Source: Alentia gelatinosa
Lineage: Eukaryota > Annelida > Polychaeta > Phyllodocida > Polynoidae
Assembly (NCBI GenBank): GCA_950022655.1
Contig: OX465588.1
Coordinates: 22,740,527-22,804,526, forward strand
Direction: 5' to 3'
Length of the DNA stretch: 64,000 nucleotides
Below the pieces are notes generated by a model. The model worked only from the letters and a program-made list of their open reading frames with translations, was not told the DNA's origin and searched no databases. Below, in pieces: positions 1 through 11,873 of the stretch. The translations under genes and the position numbers were made by a program. The stretch's first letter is position 1, and each line of letters starts with the position of its first letter.

Positions 1-2290
1 CGATGTCATGGTGCCCAACAAGCCATCGTAATAACATTTGGATTTGTTCTTAGCGATGGGGTACATGTTGGAACATTCAAATCTTTCTTCTCATTGTTTT
101 TCTTAAAGAAATTGTGTTATATATACATGTGGCTTGCTACGTTTATTTGTCATTTCATTCATTCCCCCCCCCCCCTTGTGTGTGTGTGGGGGGGGGGGGG
201 GGGTTTAGGTGTGGTTTCTTTTCGTTTAAAGTAAAAAGAACTTGTTCGTTCTACGCGCATGCATTTGATAGACTGGTATTATATTATCGTATGTTAATCG
301 GCATTGAGAGGAAGCGCATCGTTTTTGTAATGTCTGAGGTGTTTGGGAATGACTCTTCATTTGAAAATAATTTTGCAAAACCAGTAGACAACTTTCTCTA
401 TGGCTGAGCTATATGACTTTGTTTGCTGGAATTCGTTTACAGATGATGAAATAACACATCCGATATACAAGTAGGAGTATGTATCTGAATGTATTAAAAA
501 ATATATATATATATTAATAGAGTTGTAACATAATAGTGGACGGCAATATATAAGATTTCTAGGTTTAAAGGCAAGGGATGTACATTCGCTAGGAGAAGAA
601 CATCGCTCAAACTGCTATGCGTGCCTCAAAAGGCAGAACACACCTTGATGAATTGGTGCTGCAGTGTACGAGCAAAGAATAGGAGCTAATAGTATGTTCA
701 TCATAGATGAATGAGCGTGCGGTCAAAATGAATAACAATTAAAAGGTTTTAGTTAGATTTAGCCTATGGATAGTTTTCTGTAACCCACTTGCACCCAGTC
801 AACTTGCCAATTCTGCAACTGCCTATCTAGGATCCAAACACAACAAGCACCAATGGGTCTTGAGGTATTTTGGTCTTAAGTGATTGGTCATGGTCAGCTG
901 GGCATGCCTCTCAGACCCTGAGACACTGGCTCCCTGCTCTGTTCTCAATATCACAGTGAATAGCGCACAGATAGTAAAGGGATAATTTCTATGCAGTACC
1001 CTGAAAGTCTATATGGACCCCTATAACATCTAGATGATGTATTTAGCGCGTGCAAGCACGCTCTAATAAAGCATACGAATTTACAGATTCACGAGTGTAC
1101 CATGATTGTTTTGTCACGTGTTTTCAAGGAATTTTGTCATATTTTTATCGTATAAATTGCAAATGCCGAACAAAATTAACGACAGATAATGAAAATTGCC
1201 ACTATAGAAACACATGACCTCATATTACAGCAACACATCAAAAGTGTCAGAAGAAATCAGATCAAGTGGATCTTTACTTGCTTGACCCCCTTATAAGATT
1301 GCAAATGACAGGAAACGACACACAATTACTCTTCATATATTGCCTCGAGATTTCATAGTCGTATTGAGATGGCTCTGAGCTATGGGGTCGCATGGTAATT
1401 AGACGCTCCAAAATAAACTACTTCCAGATCGATATCCTGATATATATACACTCCGGTCGATGGTAGGCATGGGTTAAGTATAGACCAGATGATATTAGGT
1501 AATTCATACGGGCGGTTCTAAGAAAACCCAAGCCAAAGTAAAGGAAGTACTTCGACCTTGAATGACTGTTGCATGGATACACATGTACTAACAATAAACT
1601 CCCGCCTAGCTACCAGCTTTCCCATGTGACCTTTCTGAACTTGAACATATAAGCGGGATAATTTCACCCGGACGTTATCCGGATAAATCCTAGCAGCACA
1701 AAGACTCACACTTATGCCTTTATTAATCTACATCCATTACATATTAGTTTGGCCAAACTTATTGCCTCACTCTTTTATGCCTAGCGAAATTCCAGTGCAG
1801 ACACGAGGAAGTGTTGTGCAGGGTAAAAATGTTAAGGTGATATATGTGCGCGCGTTGGTCATGTGAGTTGAACAGGGATAAGGAACAGGATGAATGGCTT
1901 TCGTGCGATATAGTGCAAAAATATGATACATAATTCAAGTCACTTTAATGATCATATTTATCAAAGTTGGGTTGCTTCTGTTTCCCTTATAGTAGAAAAC
2001 GCCTGCTATAGTGTCCAAGCTGAGATGTCATGATGTAGGATGTCTCAAAGTTGGTGATTTCAGGTCAGGACTGTTGATGTCATGAGACTATTTCTTTGGA
2101 TTGTGGTTACATGTACACAGAATTAACGTTTGGGTTTAGTAATATATACACAATTGCGTGGACACAAGTGAAGGTTATACCTACCGACGTCATTCATTTT
2201 CGCCACTGACTCAATACCCGAGAGAAACTGAAGTAAGTTATAATTTGTAGTTTTGAATATAGTTTGCTGAGGAATAATTTATTGTTTTGT
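1..2290. other. Unannotated AT-rich DNA
   Basis: I see no convincing coding region, RNA gene or full transposon here. Reading frames are short and not protein-like. The one notable structure is the C-run/G-run palindrome at 164-203, listed separately. Confidence 0.5.
164..203. repeat. C12-(TG)n-G16 palindromic simple repeat
   Basis: A run of 12 C is followed by TTGTGTGTGTGT and then 16 G. The two homopolymers are perfect complements, so the tract can fold as a GC hairpin or form i-motif/G-quadruplex structures. Run lengths of this kind are often misassembled, so the exact counts are uncertain. Confidence 0.9.
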
Positions 2291-2305
2291 AGCGATGAAT
2301 AAACC

Positions 2306-3531
2306 ATGCTCCTGTCGACTCTGATACAAGATTGTGAATTCCCTCAGAGGTGGAAGGAAGGCAGGATAGCGCCACTTCCAAAACAGGGTAATTTGGCAGA
2401 TATAAACAATTGGAAGCCGGTGTATGTACTGCCCGTTCCAGGCAAGGTACTGGAGCAGGCAGTGCAAACACAGCTCTACGACTTTCTGGAAAATAAAAAC
2501 TTTTTTAGCCAAAAACAATTCGGGTTCAGAAGGAAACGAAGCACTGGAGGTGCTGTGTTCAAACTGGTACAGCATCTCCCAGAAATTGATTATCAAAAAG
2601 AAAGAGCTATAGCATTATATGTTGATGTGCGAAAAGCATTTGATTGTGTAGACCACATCCTGTTAATTCAAAAACTATCAGAGCTGGGGGTAGGACCAAG
2701 AACTATTAAATGGTTCAATAGTATCTACATAATCGGATGTGTTTGACAAGGTATTGTGATGTACAATCAGGGAAATAGGAGATCAACTTTGCGGTACCAC
2801 AGGGCTCCATACTGGGCCCTGCGCTATTCCTGGTCTATGTGAATGACTTGCCCAATTGTCTGGACGAAGAATTGTTTACACTTATGTATGCTGATGATTT
2901 ATTTGTAGTTGCAAGAGATAGTATGCAAGAAGTCGAAAGAAAAATTGAACAAACTTAGCAACTGGTATGCATCTCATAAGTTAACAATTAATGTACAAAA
3001 AACAAAGATCGTATACCATGGAAACAAATTCAAAACAAAAAAGGACAACAGAGGTAAAATTATTTTAGACAAAGAGGTAATAGAGGCCAAGGAAGAAATG
3101 GACTATTTGGGGGCGGTAATTGACCAGGACCTAAGATTTGATAAGCATGGGGACAAAATTGTAAAGTCTATCTATGATAAATGTTATCTTTTTAGAAGAA
3201 TTAGGAAATTTGTGAGGAAGGAAACAGCACTGAAAATTACGAAGACTTGCATACTACCTATTGTTGATCACTATTCCTTCTTACTGGTAGGATCACCAGT
3301 AGCTACGAAAACAATGGTAGATCGAGGTATTTACAAGGTGTTAAGAATCACTCTAGGGTAGGAGGCATACGAGAATCAAAGGTTTATAAAAACGGAAGAT
3401 CTCCTAACAAAGAGTGGGGTAATCAACATGGGCATACAGTTGTGGAACACACTAACCGTAGAGTTACAAGGTGGAGAATCTCATAAGAGGTTTAAGGTCG
3501 GCGTTAAGCAAAAGTTAATTGAAGGCTGAAA
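2306..3531 (+). pseudogene. Non-LTR reverse transcriptase pseudogene
   Basis: The protein is split over two frames. Block 1 (2306-2743) carries the fingers/palm region, with a LYVDVRKAFDCVDH motif holding the first catalytic Asp, and ends at a TGA. Block 2 (2785-2958, another frame) has VPQGSILGPALFLVYVNDL and the catalytic YADD box at 2887-2898. Block 3 (2909-3361, back in the frame of block 1) continues with LSNWYASHKLTINVQKTK and a thumb-like region. A final piece (about 3363-3528) has IQLWNTL and a basic C-terminus. The two frame changes and the in-frame stops mean it cannot make an active enzyme. It would have copied element RNA at nicked genomic DNA. Confidence 0.85.
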
Positions 3532-3886
3532 ATGAATAACTGGATGATTGAAATGCGGGATTAATATGCAGTCAAATATGCAGAATTGTTGAAAACGGTT
3601 GCAACATATTTTACAGACACTTGTTAGCACTTAAGCAAAGCACTAGAGTAAAAAATGCTCAAGAACATATCGAATGTAAAGTAACATATAGATAATTGAC
3701 AAATACAATGCTAAGAAAGGGAATACAAGATGAATTTATTAACCTGTTTACATTCGTGTAACTGCTTAAGCACATATATCATGCATTGTAAATATCATTT
3801 CATGTTTAGTATGTTACATTGCTTGGAAGAGCGATTTGTATGGAATCGAAGGAAATAAACGCTTTAAACAAAAAATAATAATAATT
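2306..3886 (+). mobile_element. 5'-truncated non-LTR retrotransposon remnant
   Basis: This stretch holds the reverse transcriptase and C-terminal tail of a Jockey/CR1-like non-LTR element. It lacks the endonuclease and the 5' end. After the last coding block (stop near 3529) comes a ~350-bp 3' tail with an AATAAA-type signal near 3853-3858 and an AATAAT-repeat terminus near 3870-3886, typical of target-primed reverse transcription. No target-site duplication was identified. The superfamily assignment rests on motif style only. Confidence 0.75.
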
Positions 3887-4796
3887 TGTATCATATGTTA
3901 ATTCTGTAATATATATTTTGACAGCGCTTGATACTATTGAACTAAGATTTTGCACCTCCAGTAGGGAAGAACAATTAGTTTTTAACCTCCAGAAGTGGAG
4001 AACAGCGACTCACGGGTAAAATTGCGGTGCCCAGGGAAATTACTTATCTGCCCTAAAGTTGGTGCATTGATCGCTGGATACGACAGGAAGTTGGTGTAGG
4101 TAGAAGAGAGAGAGAGAAAAGTGAGGGCAAATATGCTTTTAAAGGCATATACTACAATTCCCGCAGATGCCACATGGTGATTTTTAAATATGTTCAATTA
4201 TCAATCAAAACTGGTTCTTTCTGATTCATTCTAATTCTAAATATATAAATTTTATGTTTTGTCCAGTTTATCCAATTTTAATATGTAAAATAGGCCAATG
4301 TACATTTACTTGATTCACATAGGAAGTATATTCTTAAACACATATAACTCTCTCTGTTTATAACTTTGTCTCTGTCCCAGTCTGTCCATATGTATGTCAT
4401 ACTATATCTTTGTCTCTATCCCTTTGATTGGCATGTATGTTTGACTATATTTCTTTTCTCTCTGTCCCTATGTCTGACTCTCTGTCTGTTTACCTGTCCC
4501 TGCGCTAGTCTCCCTTGTCTCTGTCATCATCTGCATAATTTGTTGTTTAACTACCTGGGTATTCCTGTCGATTAGCGACTGAGTGTCAACCCTTACATGG
4601 AAAAATGTTTAAAAAAAACAATTTTAATCGATGACTTTTCAAACTAAGAAAACTACGCTATTTAATAGACAGTAATACTGTTGTTGTCATTGTTAAAACT
4701 ATGATTTAAAACAAGCTAGAATATTGCGATTTTGATGCAACCTGCTAATATGAAATGCAGAGTGCTAAGCTCCAGGTATGCCTTGATAATGAACTA
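3887..4796. other. Unannotated DNA with a CT-rich tract
   Basis: No gene is seen. Around 4350-4530 the + strand is rich in CTGTCTCT-type repeats, a degenerate pyrimidine microsatellite. Apparent short reading frames over it are low-complexity artefacts. Confidence 0.5.
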
Positions 4797-5334
4797 CAGT
4801 AAAACCCCTCTTAAGGGGGCACCCTCCGTTCCGGACCAAGTGCCCCCTTAAGCGGGGTGACCCCTTAAGCGGGGTTTTCAGTCTGTCAATGGTTATACAA
4901 TAGAGAATACCTACATAAATGAAGGAAACGATGGTTATTAGGTTAAAATGTTTATCAATAATACATAATTAAGATGTTTATCAATAATACATAATTAAGT
5001 AAATAAATAAATATTAAGTAAATATATAAATGAATATATATATACAAAAAAATAAGAAATAGATAATAGAGGTTGAAGGTGGATATACCTTCCTTGTGAA
5101 ATTCGCGCCCAGAGCCGCTAGAGATGTGGTTATTACCATGAAAAAAACACACTCTGGCCGCCCGGGCCCGCTCGGAAATGCTCAGTCTATTGTTCTGTCT
5201 GTCCCGTACAAACGGGCACCATAAACTTGGTCTATCAGTGTTTTTGATATGATGTCCTTCCAAACTCTCCCCTTAAGCGGGCTTTTTAAGCAATTCTGTA
5301 CCAAAAAATTGACCCCTTAAGCGGGGCTTTACTG
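4797..5334. mobile_element. Pogo-like MITE, 538 bp
   Basis: Terminal inverted repeats begin CAGTAAAACCCCTCTTAAGG at the left and, read on the minus strand from the right end, CAGTAAAGCCCCGCTTAAGG (two mismatches). Each end is flanked by TA (4795-4796 and 5335-5336), the target duplication of Tc1/mariner/pogo transposases. Subterminal copies of CCCCTTAAGCGGGG occur inside both ends. There is no transposase reading frame, so it is non-autonomous. The pogo assignment comes from the CAGTARA terminus and TA target; the rest is inference. Confidence 0.8.
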
Positions 5335-5336
5335 TA

Positions 5337-6107
5337 CTATATTGCTTCAGAATTAGAATAGCTCTCCATTTGTCTCCTTTTATCTACTAACTGCTTGGTT
5401 GAAGATCATATATTTGTTTATATGAACCATCTGTCAATAAGCTATTTAAAAAATATCATTATCTGTCTCTCTGTGTCTCCCTCTCTGACTTTTTGAATGT
5501 CCATGATCAAGGGTTTTAGCAAGTCTATGGTCAAGTCTTGGGCACAAGAATTGGTGACAGGATTGAAGGGAGCAAAACTGGTTTGTCAGGTCTGTACAAA
5601 GTGAGTCTGAATACAGTTTATTTAGATCTGTCTTATCAGATATGACACTCTGAATACAGTGTATTTAGGTCTGTCCCATCAGATTTGATGTAGATACCAC
5701 ATTTAGTCAATATCATCATCTAATAGTTTCCTTTTCTAATAGCAGATTACAGTATTCATAACTTAGTGTTTATCATTTCATAAGAGGATTGACATAGTGA
5801 ATCCTTTTGTCTTCAAAAACACTAAAAATAAAAATGTCTATTTTTAGGAACCAAGTCAATAGTGGGGCGGGGGATATGGTAAGGCTGGATACTGGACCCC
5901 TGCTCATTTAACCAGCCCTTTATAGTTGGGACATTGAAAGTGAAGTGTTAGATTCTCTGCATTAATCTGGAAGCCTGTGTGAACATTCTAACCTCTAGAT
6001 GGCGTATATGAGCGCATTTTCCCATGCTCAAAAGTAGTTGAATTTAAACTACATGCAGAGGGATGTTGGTTATACTCGGGCGCCCTAGCCTAATGCACCC
6101 ATTTGTT
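5337..6107. other. Unannotated DNA
   Basis: I see no gene. Two short related direct repeats occur near 5600-5690 (both reading TGAATACAGT...TATTTAG.TCTGTC). Confidence 0.4.
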
Positions 6108-6320
6108 CCTACCCCTAATAAAAAACGCCATAGGCTTAACATTGGATTTGTTTATGTCACTGGTGTGACCCAAAGTGTTGTTCATGTCACTACTTTCTAA
6201 TGCTGAAAAAATGTGGAAACGGGGTAGGATAAAATCTAGACGCCATTCGTTTGAGTTTGAGTTTATTTATGTCACTCATTTTGTTGGCTCTGTGATCTCA
6301 TCAAAGGAAAATGGGCAATT
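6108..6320. repeat. Foldback/MITE copy, TTATCCTACCCC family
   Basis: The sequence ACGCCATAGGCTTAACATTGG followed by GTTTATGTCACTGGTGTGAC and GGGGTAGGATAAAATCTAGA is the reverse complement of 58884-59036. The adjoining piece with TTTGAGTTTATTTATGTCAC and CATTTTGTTGGCTC matches 58806-58865 in direct orientation. Two copies in the window with inverted internal arms show a dispersed palindromic element without coding capacity. Confidence 0.7.
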
Positions 6321-7456
6321 ACCGCAAAAATTTTTGGGTGGCGCAACCTATCAACCAACTGCCGAGCGAAGATTCACAGATGCCAAGTGACAAATTTGAG
6401 ACATAGTCGGGAACCCGCAGCTGTTCCAGAAGATTCGAGGTTCGGGAATGAAGGCGACTCGAAAAGACCAAGACCAAAAAACGGTAAGTAAAACAACTGA
6501 AAAGGACCTAGACTGGTTCCCTGCCCCAATGAATAATGGGACAGGAAACACCTTCCACTAGTTCCCCGGTCATTTGCAGCAGAGGGAAGAACCAGCGCAA
6601 CCTCTCTCCATCAAGAGGTTCCTCCAACAACTTATTCACATAAATGTCTTTACAATTAATGACAATTAATGCCTAATATGTGAGTGCGCTTTGGCCAGGC
6701 ATCCAGGCTAAAAAGGACCCAGAACCTAAGAAGTCCAGCAGAAGTATGGATGGATCATACGGAGAGTAGCTTCACAGGTATTGAAGTGGCTCTAATCGGG
6801 AATTGTCTTCCAACAGCTGCCCCTGGCAATAAGTTATGAAACTCAAACAACTCAGAGTTTGGAAATGCAGGAATTGTTAAATGACCTTCACAAACAATCT
6901 CGAGCAGTTGTTTCTTTTTCAGCTTTAAACCACTTTATGTTATGAATCCACAGTTGATAAGACCGCCTTTTCGAAAGAGCACATGGGTCTTGTTGACAAA
7001 ACAAAATCCAAGAAGACATCCGCTGCATTCCGCTTAAGAGAATAATCCCAGAGACTATGCCTGCCTACAAATAACAGGTATGAGTTTATAGTATTTATCA
7101 TATAATATGTGCATCTCCCCTTATAAGTAAGACACAAAATACTCCTCGATGTGTTCAGAATTTAGGATATATAAAAAACTGGCGTACCAGGCAGATTTTG
7201 CCCCAAAGAGGCAGGTTGCCGCCGGAAGTAAAGTGCAGGATCTATGCTGTCATCAATCCGAACGATTACAGTATAGTCGTACTCCAGGCTTTAGCCACCT
7301 TGGTCTATACTGTGGTGGCGTCCCATCTGGAAGAAATGTAAAAAATGTCTTGGGAAGGATATTCTCTACACAGCGATCTACCGCGAGATGTTTGTAGTGG
7401 CCGCCTTGAAAGGGACCGACATACACTTCAGCCATGCCGTTGAGAGTACCCATCCA
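6321..7456. other. Unannotated DNA
   Basis: No gene or element is recognised. Short frames at 6940-7137 and 7149-7397 show no domain and no consistent splice context. Confidence 0.4.
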
Positions 7457-7765
7457 GGGACCTGTTTCACTAGTTTCGTGACATGTCTTGATCGTCTAGA
7501 TGGTATGTCCGGTTTCATAAGAACTAGACATAAGACTTCGTTTTGTCCCTTCTTGCTTGCACTGTTGGTGCCGCTTTTCATATCTGTCTAACACTTTTGT
7601 CACGAAACTAGTGAAACAGGTCCCATGATGTGTAGATTTGTCTAATTCTTATGTTTGGGGTCTGTCTTTTCGAAAAGGGTAGCTACTTGTGTTGTCACGA
7701 AACTAGACAACCCAAATGTCTGTATAGTGTCACAGACATGTCACGAAACTAGTGAAACAGGTCCC
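7457..7765. mobile_element. MITE-A copies, abutting or nested
   Basis: The left terminus GGGACCTGTTTCACTAGTTT begins at 7457. Inverted termini ACTAGTGAAACAGGTCCC end at 7624 and again at 7765, and an incomplete internal GTCACGAAACTAG lies near 7698. Two copies or a nested insertion therefore share this stretch. The same termini occur at 9819/15234 and 19170/19534. There is no coding capacity and the target duplication is unclear. Confidence 0.7.
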
Positions 7766-8229
7766 TGCTCGTGCCTCATAAGGTCCCTCCTTTGTTTTCA
7801 TTACAGGCATGGGAATGTGCCTGTAGAACAAGATGATGGCATCACTGGTCTCGGCTGACATGGTCTTGACACGCCAGAATCACTGACTTCAGTCCGATGC
7901 CTACGTTTTAAGTTCATATCATATCGGACTGCTATCTCCTATGCCCCACGGTCGCCTACGCATCACTGTTTACATAATGTTTAGCAAATACCTGCAAGTT
8001 TCCCGCAGTAGTTGCTGATCTTAATTCCGGAGTTCGCACCGGCGGGGGGGGGGGGGGGAGGGTAAACTCATTTTTGAAAATTTTGTTTCTATTTTTTATA
8101 ATTAGAAATTTATGCTGATACACACCAATTGTTATTTACATCGCAAAAAAGCATATTGACACATACACAGACACCTATTTGTGCAGGGGCAGGGGTACAT
8201 ACTTAGGAGAATTTGGATAAGAGTACCAA
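7766..8229. other. Unannotated DNA with a G-run
   Basis: No gene is seen. A G-rich homopolymer lies near 8044-8058. Confidence 0.4.
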
Positions 8230-9135
8230 GTGTGCCTCCCCCCTAAAAGAAAATTCCCAGGTAGTCTCAGGTGTGTAAATCTCCTTCACCAAAACATAAT
8301 CCAGGGCACGGATCTTATAAGATCTAAATGATCCGATGGGCTTTGCCCCCTTGACCCCCATGAGGGCTTTACTATTGGACCCCTGGTAATATTTTCAGTT
8401 AACATAAGTTGTAAACCCCATTCCTGGAAATAAAATCATGGATACAGCTTGTATGATCTTCAATGGCAAATTGTTTCGAGGGGCTTTCCCCCTGGACCCC
8501 CAGCGAGGGACTATACCTCTAGACCTCTGCCAATTTTCTCGGGTAGTCTCAGGTATGTATCTCCCTCCCTGGATCAAAAAAATTGCATAATCTTTTAAAT
8601 TCAATTGTTTCCCGGGGCTTTGCCAGGAGGAGCTTTCCTGCTTAACCCTGCCAATATATCCAGATAACCTAAGGTGTGTACCCCCCTACATGAAACAAAT
8701 TCGCGGATGTAGCTTTACCAATAAATGTGATCTTAGGGGTCTTCCCCCTCCCTCGGACCCCGGGGGGGGGGGGGGCTTGCTGCTATACATCTGGCAATAT
8801 TCCCACATAGCTTAAGATATATAACCCCCTCCCTGAAACAAAATCCTGAGGACAGCTTGTAAAATGTTCATAATTCAAGTTCTTCTAGGAACTTCACCTC
8901 ATAGACCCTCTGGAGGGGCTTTGCTGCTAGAACCCTGGCAATATTCCCAGATATCCTAAGATGTGTAACCCCCATCCCGGAAAGAAAATCCTGAATACAG
9001 AGCATATATATGATGCAAATAATCCTTTTTTTTTCAAAAGGGGCTTTGCTACTACATACCTGCCAATATTCACAGGTAACCTAAGACGTGTAACTCCCCT
9101 CCTTCAGAAAATTACATAGTGACAGCTTATATCTA
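8230..9135. repeat. Degenerate satellite, ~120-145 bp unit, about 7 copies
   Basis: The motif GCCAATATTCCCAG followed by CCTAAGATGTGTAACCCCC recurs, with decay, near 8257, 8387, 8529, 8649, 8793, 8937 and 9062. Between these lie degenerate copies of GGGGCTTTGCCCCCTTGACCCC and of AAACAAAATCCTGANNACAGCTT. The spacing of 120-145 bp defines a diverged tandem array. One unit contains a long G-run near 8761-8774. Confidence 0.8.
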
Positions 9136-9818
9136 TAAAACCCAGATGTTTTGGTATGGGAGAGTTCGTGAGAGGACAGCGACAAGGATTGGAGAGTGAT
9201 CGCGTTAAGTAAGTTTTGTCCATTTTTATTGTCCTTCTCCTACCTCAATCCTTAGGAGGGACTGTTCAGGATGCAAGCCATCCTATGATTGGTTGTTTTA
9301 TGTGGCTGTCACGGGAGCTGTGGGAGTGTCCAGTTAAAATCAATCTAATTGTTAGAAACTCTGCAGGATACTTTTCAAGCGTGCACATCGATTATATATA
9401 TTTTTCTAAAATTTATTCTAGACATTCTGCTATTGCAGGTTTTGTGTGTCCTCTGTGGTCATACTTACATAAAGTAGTTTTTTTCACAATAACGAGTATG
9501 TCAGTTAATACAATGGTGACAATAAATGGTAAAATGGGATGAGATGGTACATAATCACGAACATATTTCAGTCTTATTGATACTCTAGTCTTTTTCCACA
9601 TTAGTTATCCGTAATAACTTTACTTTACATTTTCACAAACTTTTCTAACTGATACATCGATGACTCTGCCTTACATTTTCACTAACTTTGCTGATACATC
9701 GAAGAACAATCTACCTCTCTGGTCATTCAATCTAGTCATTCTTTCATAAATTGGATTCCTTTTATGAAAATCTCGTTCTTGATCGTTCCAACTCAACCTG
9801 ACGTTTATTTTGTGACCT
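9136..9818. other. Unannotated DNA
   Basis: No gene is recognised. The 108-residue frame at 9216-9542 has no known motif. Confidence 0.4.
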
Positions 9819-9868
9819 GGGACCTGTTTCAGTAGTTTCGTGACATATCTAGTTGGCGTCTGTGACAC

Positions 9869-9873
9869 CATAC
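9869..9873. repeat. Target-site duplication CATAC, left
   Basis: CATAC directly precedes the 5' LTR and recurs at 14764-14768 directly after the 3' LTR. The uninterrupted MITE-A at 19170-19534 carries a single CATAC at the equivalent place. Confidence 0.9.
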
Positions 9874-10040
9874 TGTTAGGGAGCAGAATCATATTTCGTG
9901 AACGGCATCATGTCCGCACCCCTGGCCGGATTCTTATGAACGTTATCATGTTGTAGCTACTGCACTGCCGCGATTATGAGGATCGTTTATACTGATGGTC
10001 ATTCCTGTATCTAAAGCATATTAAACAACAAGTTATAATA
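9874..10040 (+). repeat. 5' LTR, 167 bp
   Basis: Begins TGTTAGGGAGCAGAATCAT and ends AACAAGTTATAATA. It matches 14597-14763 except for five substitutions (for example TGTTAG versus TGCTAG). No clear TATA box or polyadenylation signal stands out. Confidence 0.9.
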
Positions 10041-10060
10041 GTGGCGATGAGAAATGGATC
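10041..10060 (+). promoter_or_regulatory. Putative primer-binding site
   Basis: The LTR is followed at once by GTGGCGATGAGAAATGG. A TGG-initial sequence here is where a tRNA 3' CCA end pairs to prime minus-strand synthesis. I cannot name the tRNA. Confidence 0.5.
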
Positions 10061-10336
10061 AGTACACTTCAAGGACAGTATGTTAGGATTGCTGGGAAGT
10101 GTTTCTGGATGTCTGTCAACTGCTGGGAGCCAGGATAAATGATGTCAACCTGAGGATCCATGCTGTAAACATTGCTGTCTGCTTGTGGATAACTGCTGTC
10201 AGTGAGTGAGACTCTGTGACTTATCATCTGTGTCAGTGGTAGCTGTACCTGTATTATTATAGTCAGTGCTGTGTAGTATAAGCAGCACTAGAGTTAAAAT
10301 CTGTAGTAGTGCCTAGTATAGGCTGTGTGTGTCAAG

Positions 10337-11348
10337 ATGGCTAACTATATAGGCAGAGTGGGTGAGCACAGCCCCTCTAAGGAGACTTTCAAGGCATACA
10401 GTGACCGTATGGATATGTTCTATGAGGCAAATGACTTGGTGCTACAAGGGGGGGGCTGCTAATGCAGTTGCTGATGCGGCTGTGATTAGGAAAAAGAAGG
10501 CCATATTTCTGACAGAAGTAGGTGCAGAGACATTCACCCTGTTGAATAATTTGCTAGCCCCTAGGAGCCCTAAGGATGTGGGTTAAGATGAAATTACCCA
10601 GGCCCTAGAACGTCATTTTAACCCTGCCCCGTTGGAAATCGAGGAGAGTTTCCATTTTGATACGCGTGTTAGGAAGCAGGCTGAGTCTATTGGTGACTTT
10701 ATTGTCGCACTCAAAAAGCTCTCTATCCACTGTAATTTTGGAGCGCATCTGAACAGAGCATTGAGGGACCGTTTTGTGTGTGGGTTGAACCACTCGCGCA
10801 TTCAACATCACCTGCTCAACACTGCTGACCTGACTTTCGACCATGCGTGTGAGATGGCCCTCGCCATGGAAATGGCGGAGTTACAGACGAAGGAGTTCAC
10901 CCCAAATACGAGTGCTGTCCACAAGGTCGACAACCAGCAGCGTAGGAAACCGCAGGGTAGTGCCCAAAGTAAGGCCAAGGAGCGATGTTCAGACTGTAGT
11001 AGTTGGAAACATCAGTCGTCCGACTGCAAGTGGAAGGAAGCCACCTGCTACAAGTGTCAGCAGCGAGGTCACATAGTCCCTGCCTGTAAATCGAAGGTGC
11101 CTGATAAAAAGGGCTCAAAGGGTAAAACTCATGTGTTAGAGGGCCAGTCCAAATATGACTCGCTCCAAGTGTACCCGACACAGAGTTTGGACAGTTCGTC
11201 ATACAGTATGTTCACTGTTCATACGGCCCGAGGTTCTCCGCCGTGGAATGTGACTGTGTGCATGGACGGGGTCGACCTGATGGTGGAAGTCGACTCAGGA
11301 GCGACTTTCTCTGTGATTGGAGAAACTCAGCTGAGGGGGGTGAGGTGA
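10337..11348 (+). pseudogene. gag: gag and protease start of the Mag-like gypsy
   Basis: A start at 10337 opens a Gag-like N-terminus (MANYIGRVGEHSPSKETFKA). The frame is lost in a run of eight G (10448-10455) and stops at 10460. The other frame continues to an in-frame TAA at 10584 and then on to 11348. That last block has two zinc knuckles, an irregular CSDC-X10-C and a canonical CX2CX4HX4C (CYKCQQRGHIVPAC), and then the aspartic protease signature VEVDSGATFS. Gag would form the particle shell and bind element RNA; the DSGA box is the protease catalytic site. A single-base indel and a nonsense codon make it a pseudogene. Confidence 0.88.
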
Positions 11349-11692
11349 TAACTCCGAAGGGAGAAGCTGAGGTGAAGGTCGACTACGAAGGTCAAACCTG
11401 TCGTCTTCCCTTGCTTGTGACACCCGGTACGCGGCCGGCGCTGTTGGGCCGTAACTGGTTGAATGAGCTGCGTTTGAACTGGAAGGAACTGGAAGGAACT
11501 GGAAAGAACTGGAAGGAACTGGCGCAGCAGCACCAGGTGTACCATGTGGTGACTGATGCAGCATCGGTAAAGGACCAGTTTCCCAGCCTGTTTCGGAAGG
11601 AGCCGGGGAAGCTTAACCCTTTAAGGACGGATGCCTGTGGCCAAGCTACCGCCTGGAGGACGGGTGCTGGTGGCACTTTACACCACTAGGGG
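11339..11692 (+). pseudogene. Protease C-terminus / RT linker, frameshifted
   Basis: In a frame different from the DSGA block, this piece reads PLLVTPGTRPALLGRNWLNEL, the ALLGRNWL signature at the end of Mag-like proteases. The shift lies in a G-run near 11336-11341. The stretch also contains a short tandem array of AACTGGAAGG decamers (about 11477-11521). Coding similarity fades by about 11690. Confidence 0.8.
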
Positions 11693-11865
11693 ACGAGTAC
11701 ACAGTCGTTAAACCCATAATTCAATTGTTTAATCAGGTGATATGATATATAATCTTAAATATTTCATTTCTTTTAAATAGAAATACTAAAAATGATATTA
11801 TAAATACATTAAGTGAAAATTTCATTTATGTTCCTCCATTATATTTTTTTTTAACCAACAGGATA
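11693..11865. other. AT-rich non-coding insertion in pol
   Basis: About 170 bp of AT-rich sequence with stops in all + frames separates the protease linker from the reverse transcriptase. It ends in a pyrimidine-rich stretch followed by AACCAACAG, which looks like a splice acceptor. It replaces the conserved region before the RT entry motif. It may be an insertion, filler DNA or an intron-like segment. Confidence 0.5.
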
Positions 11866-11873
11866 CTGGTATC

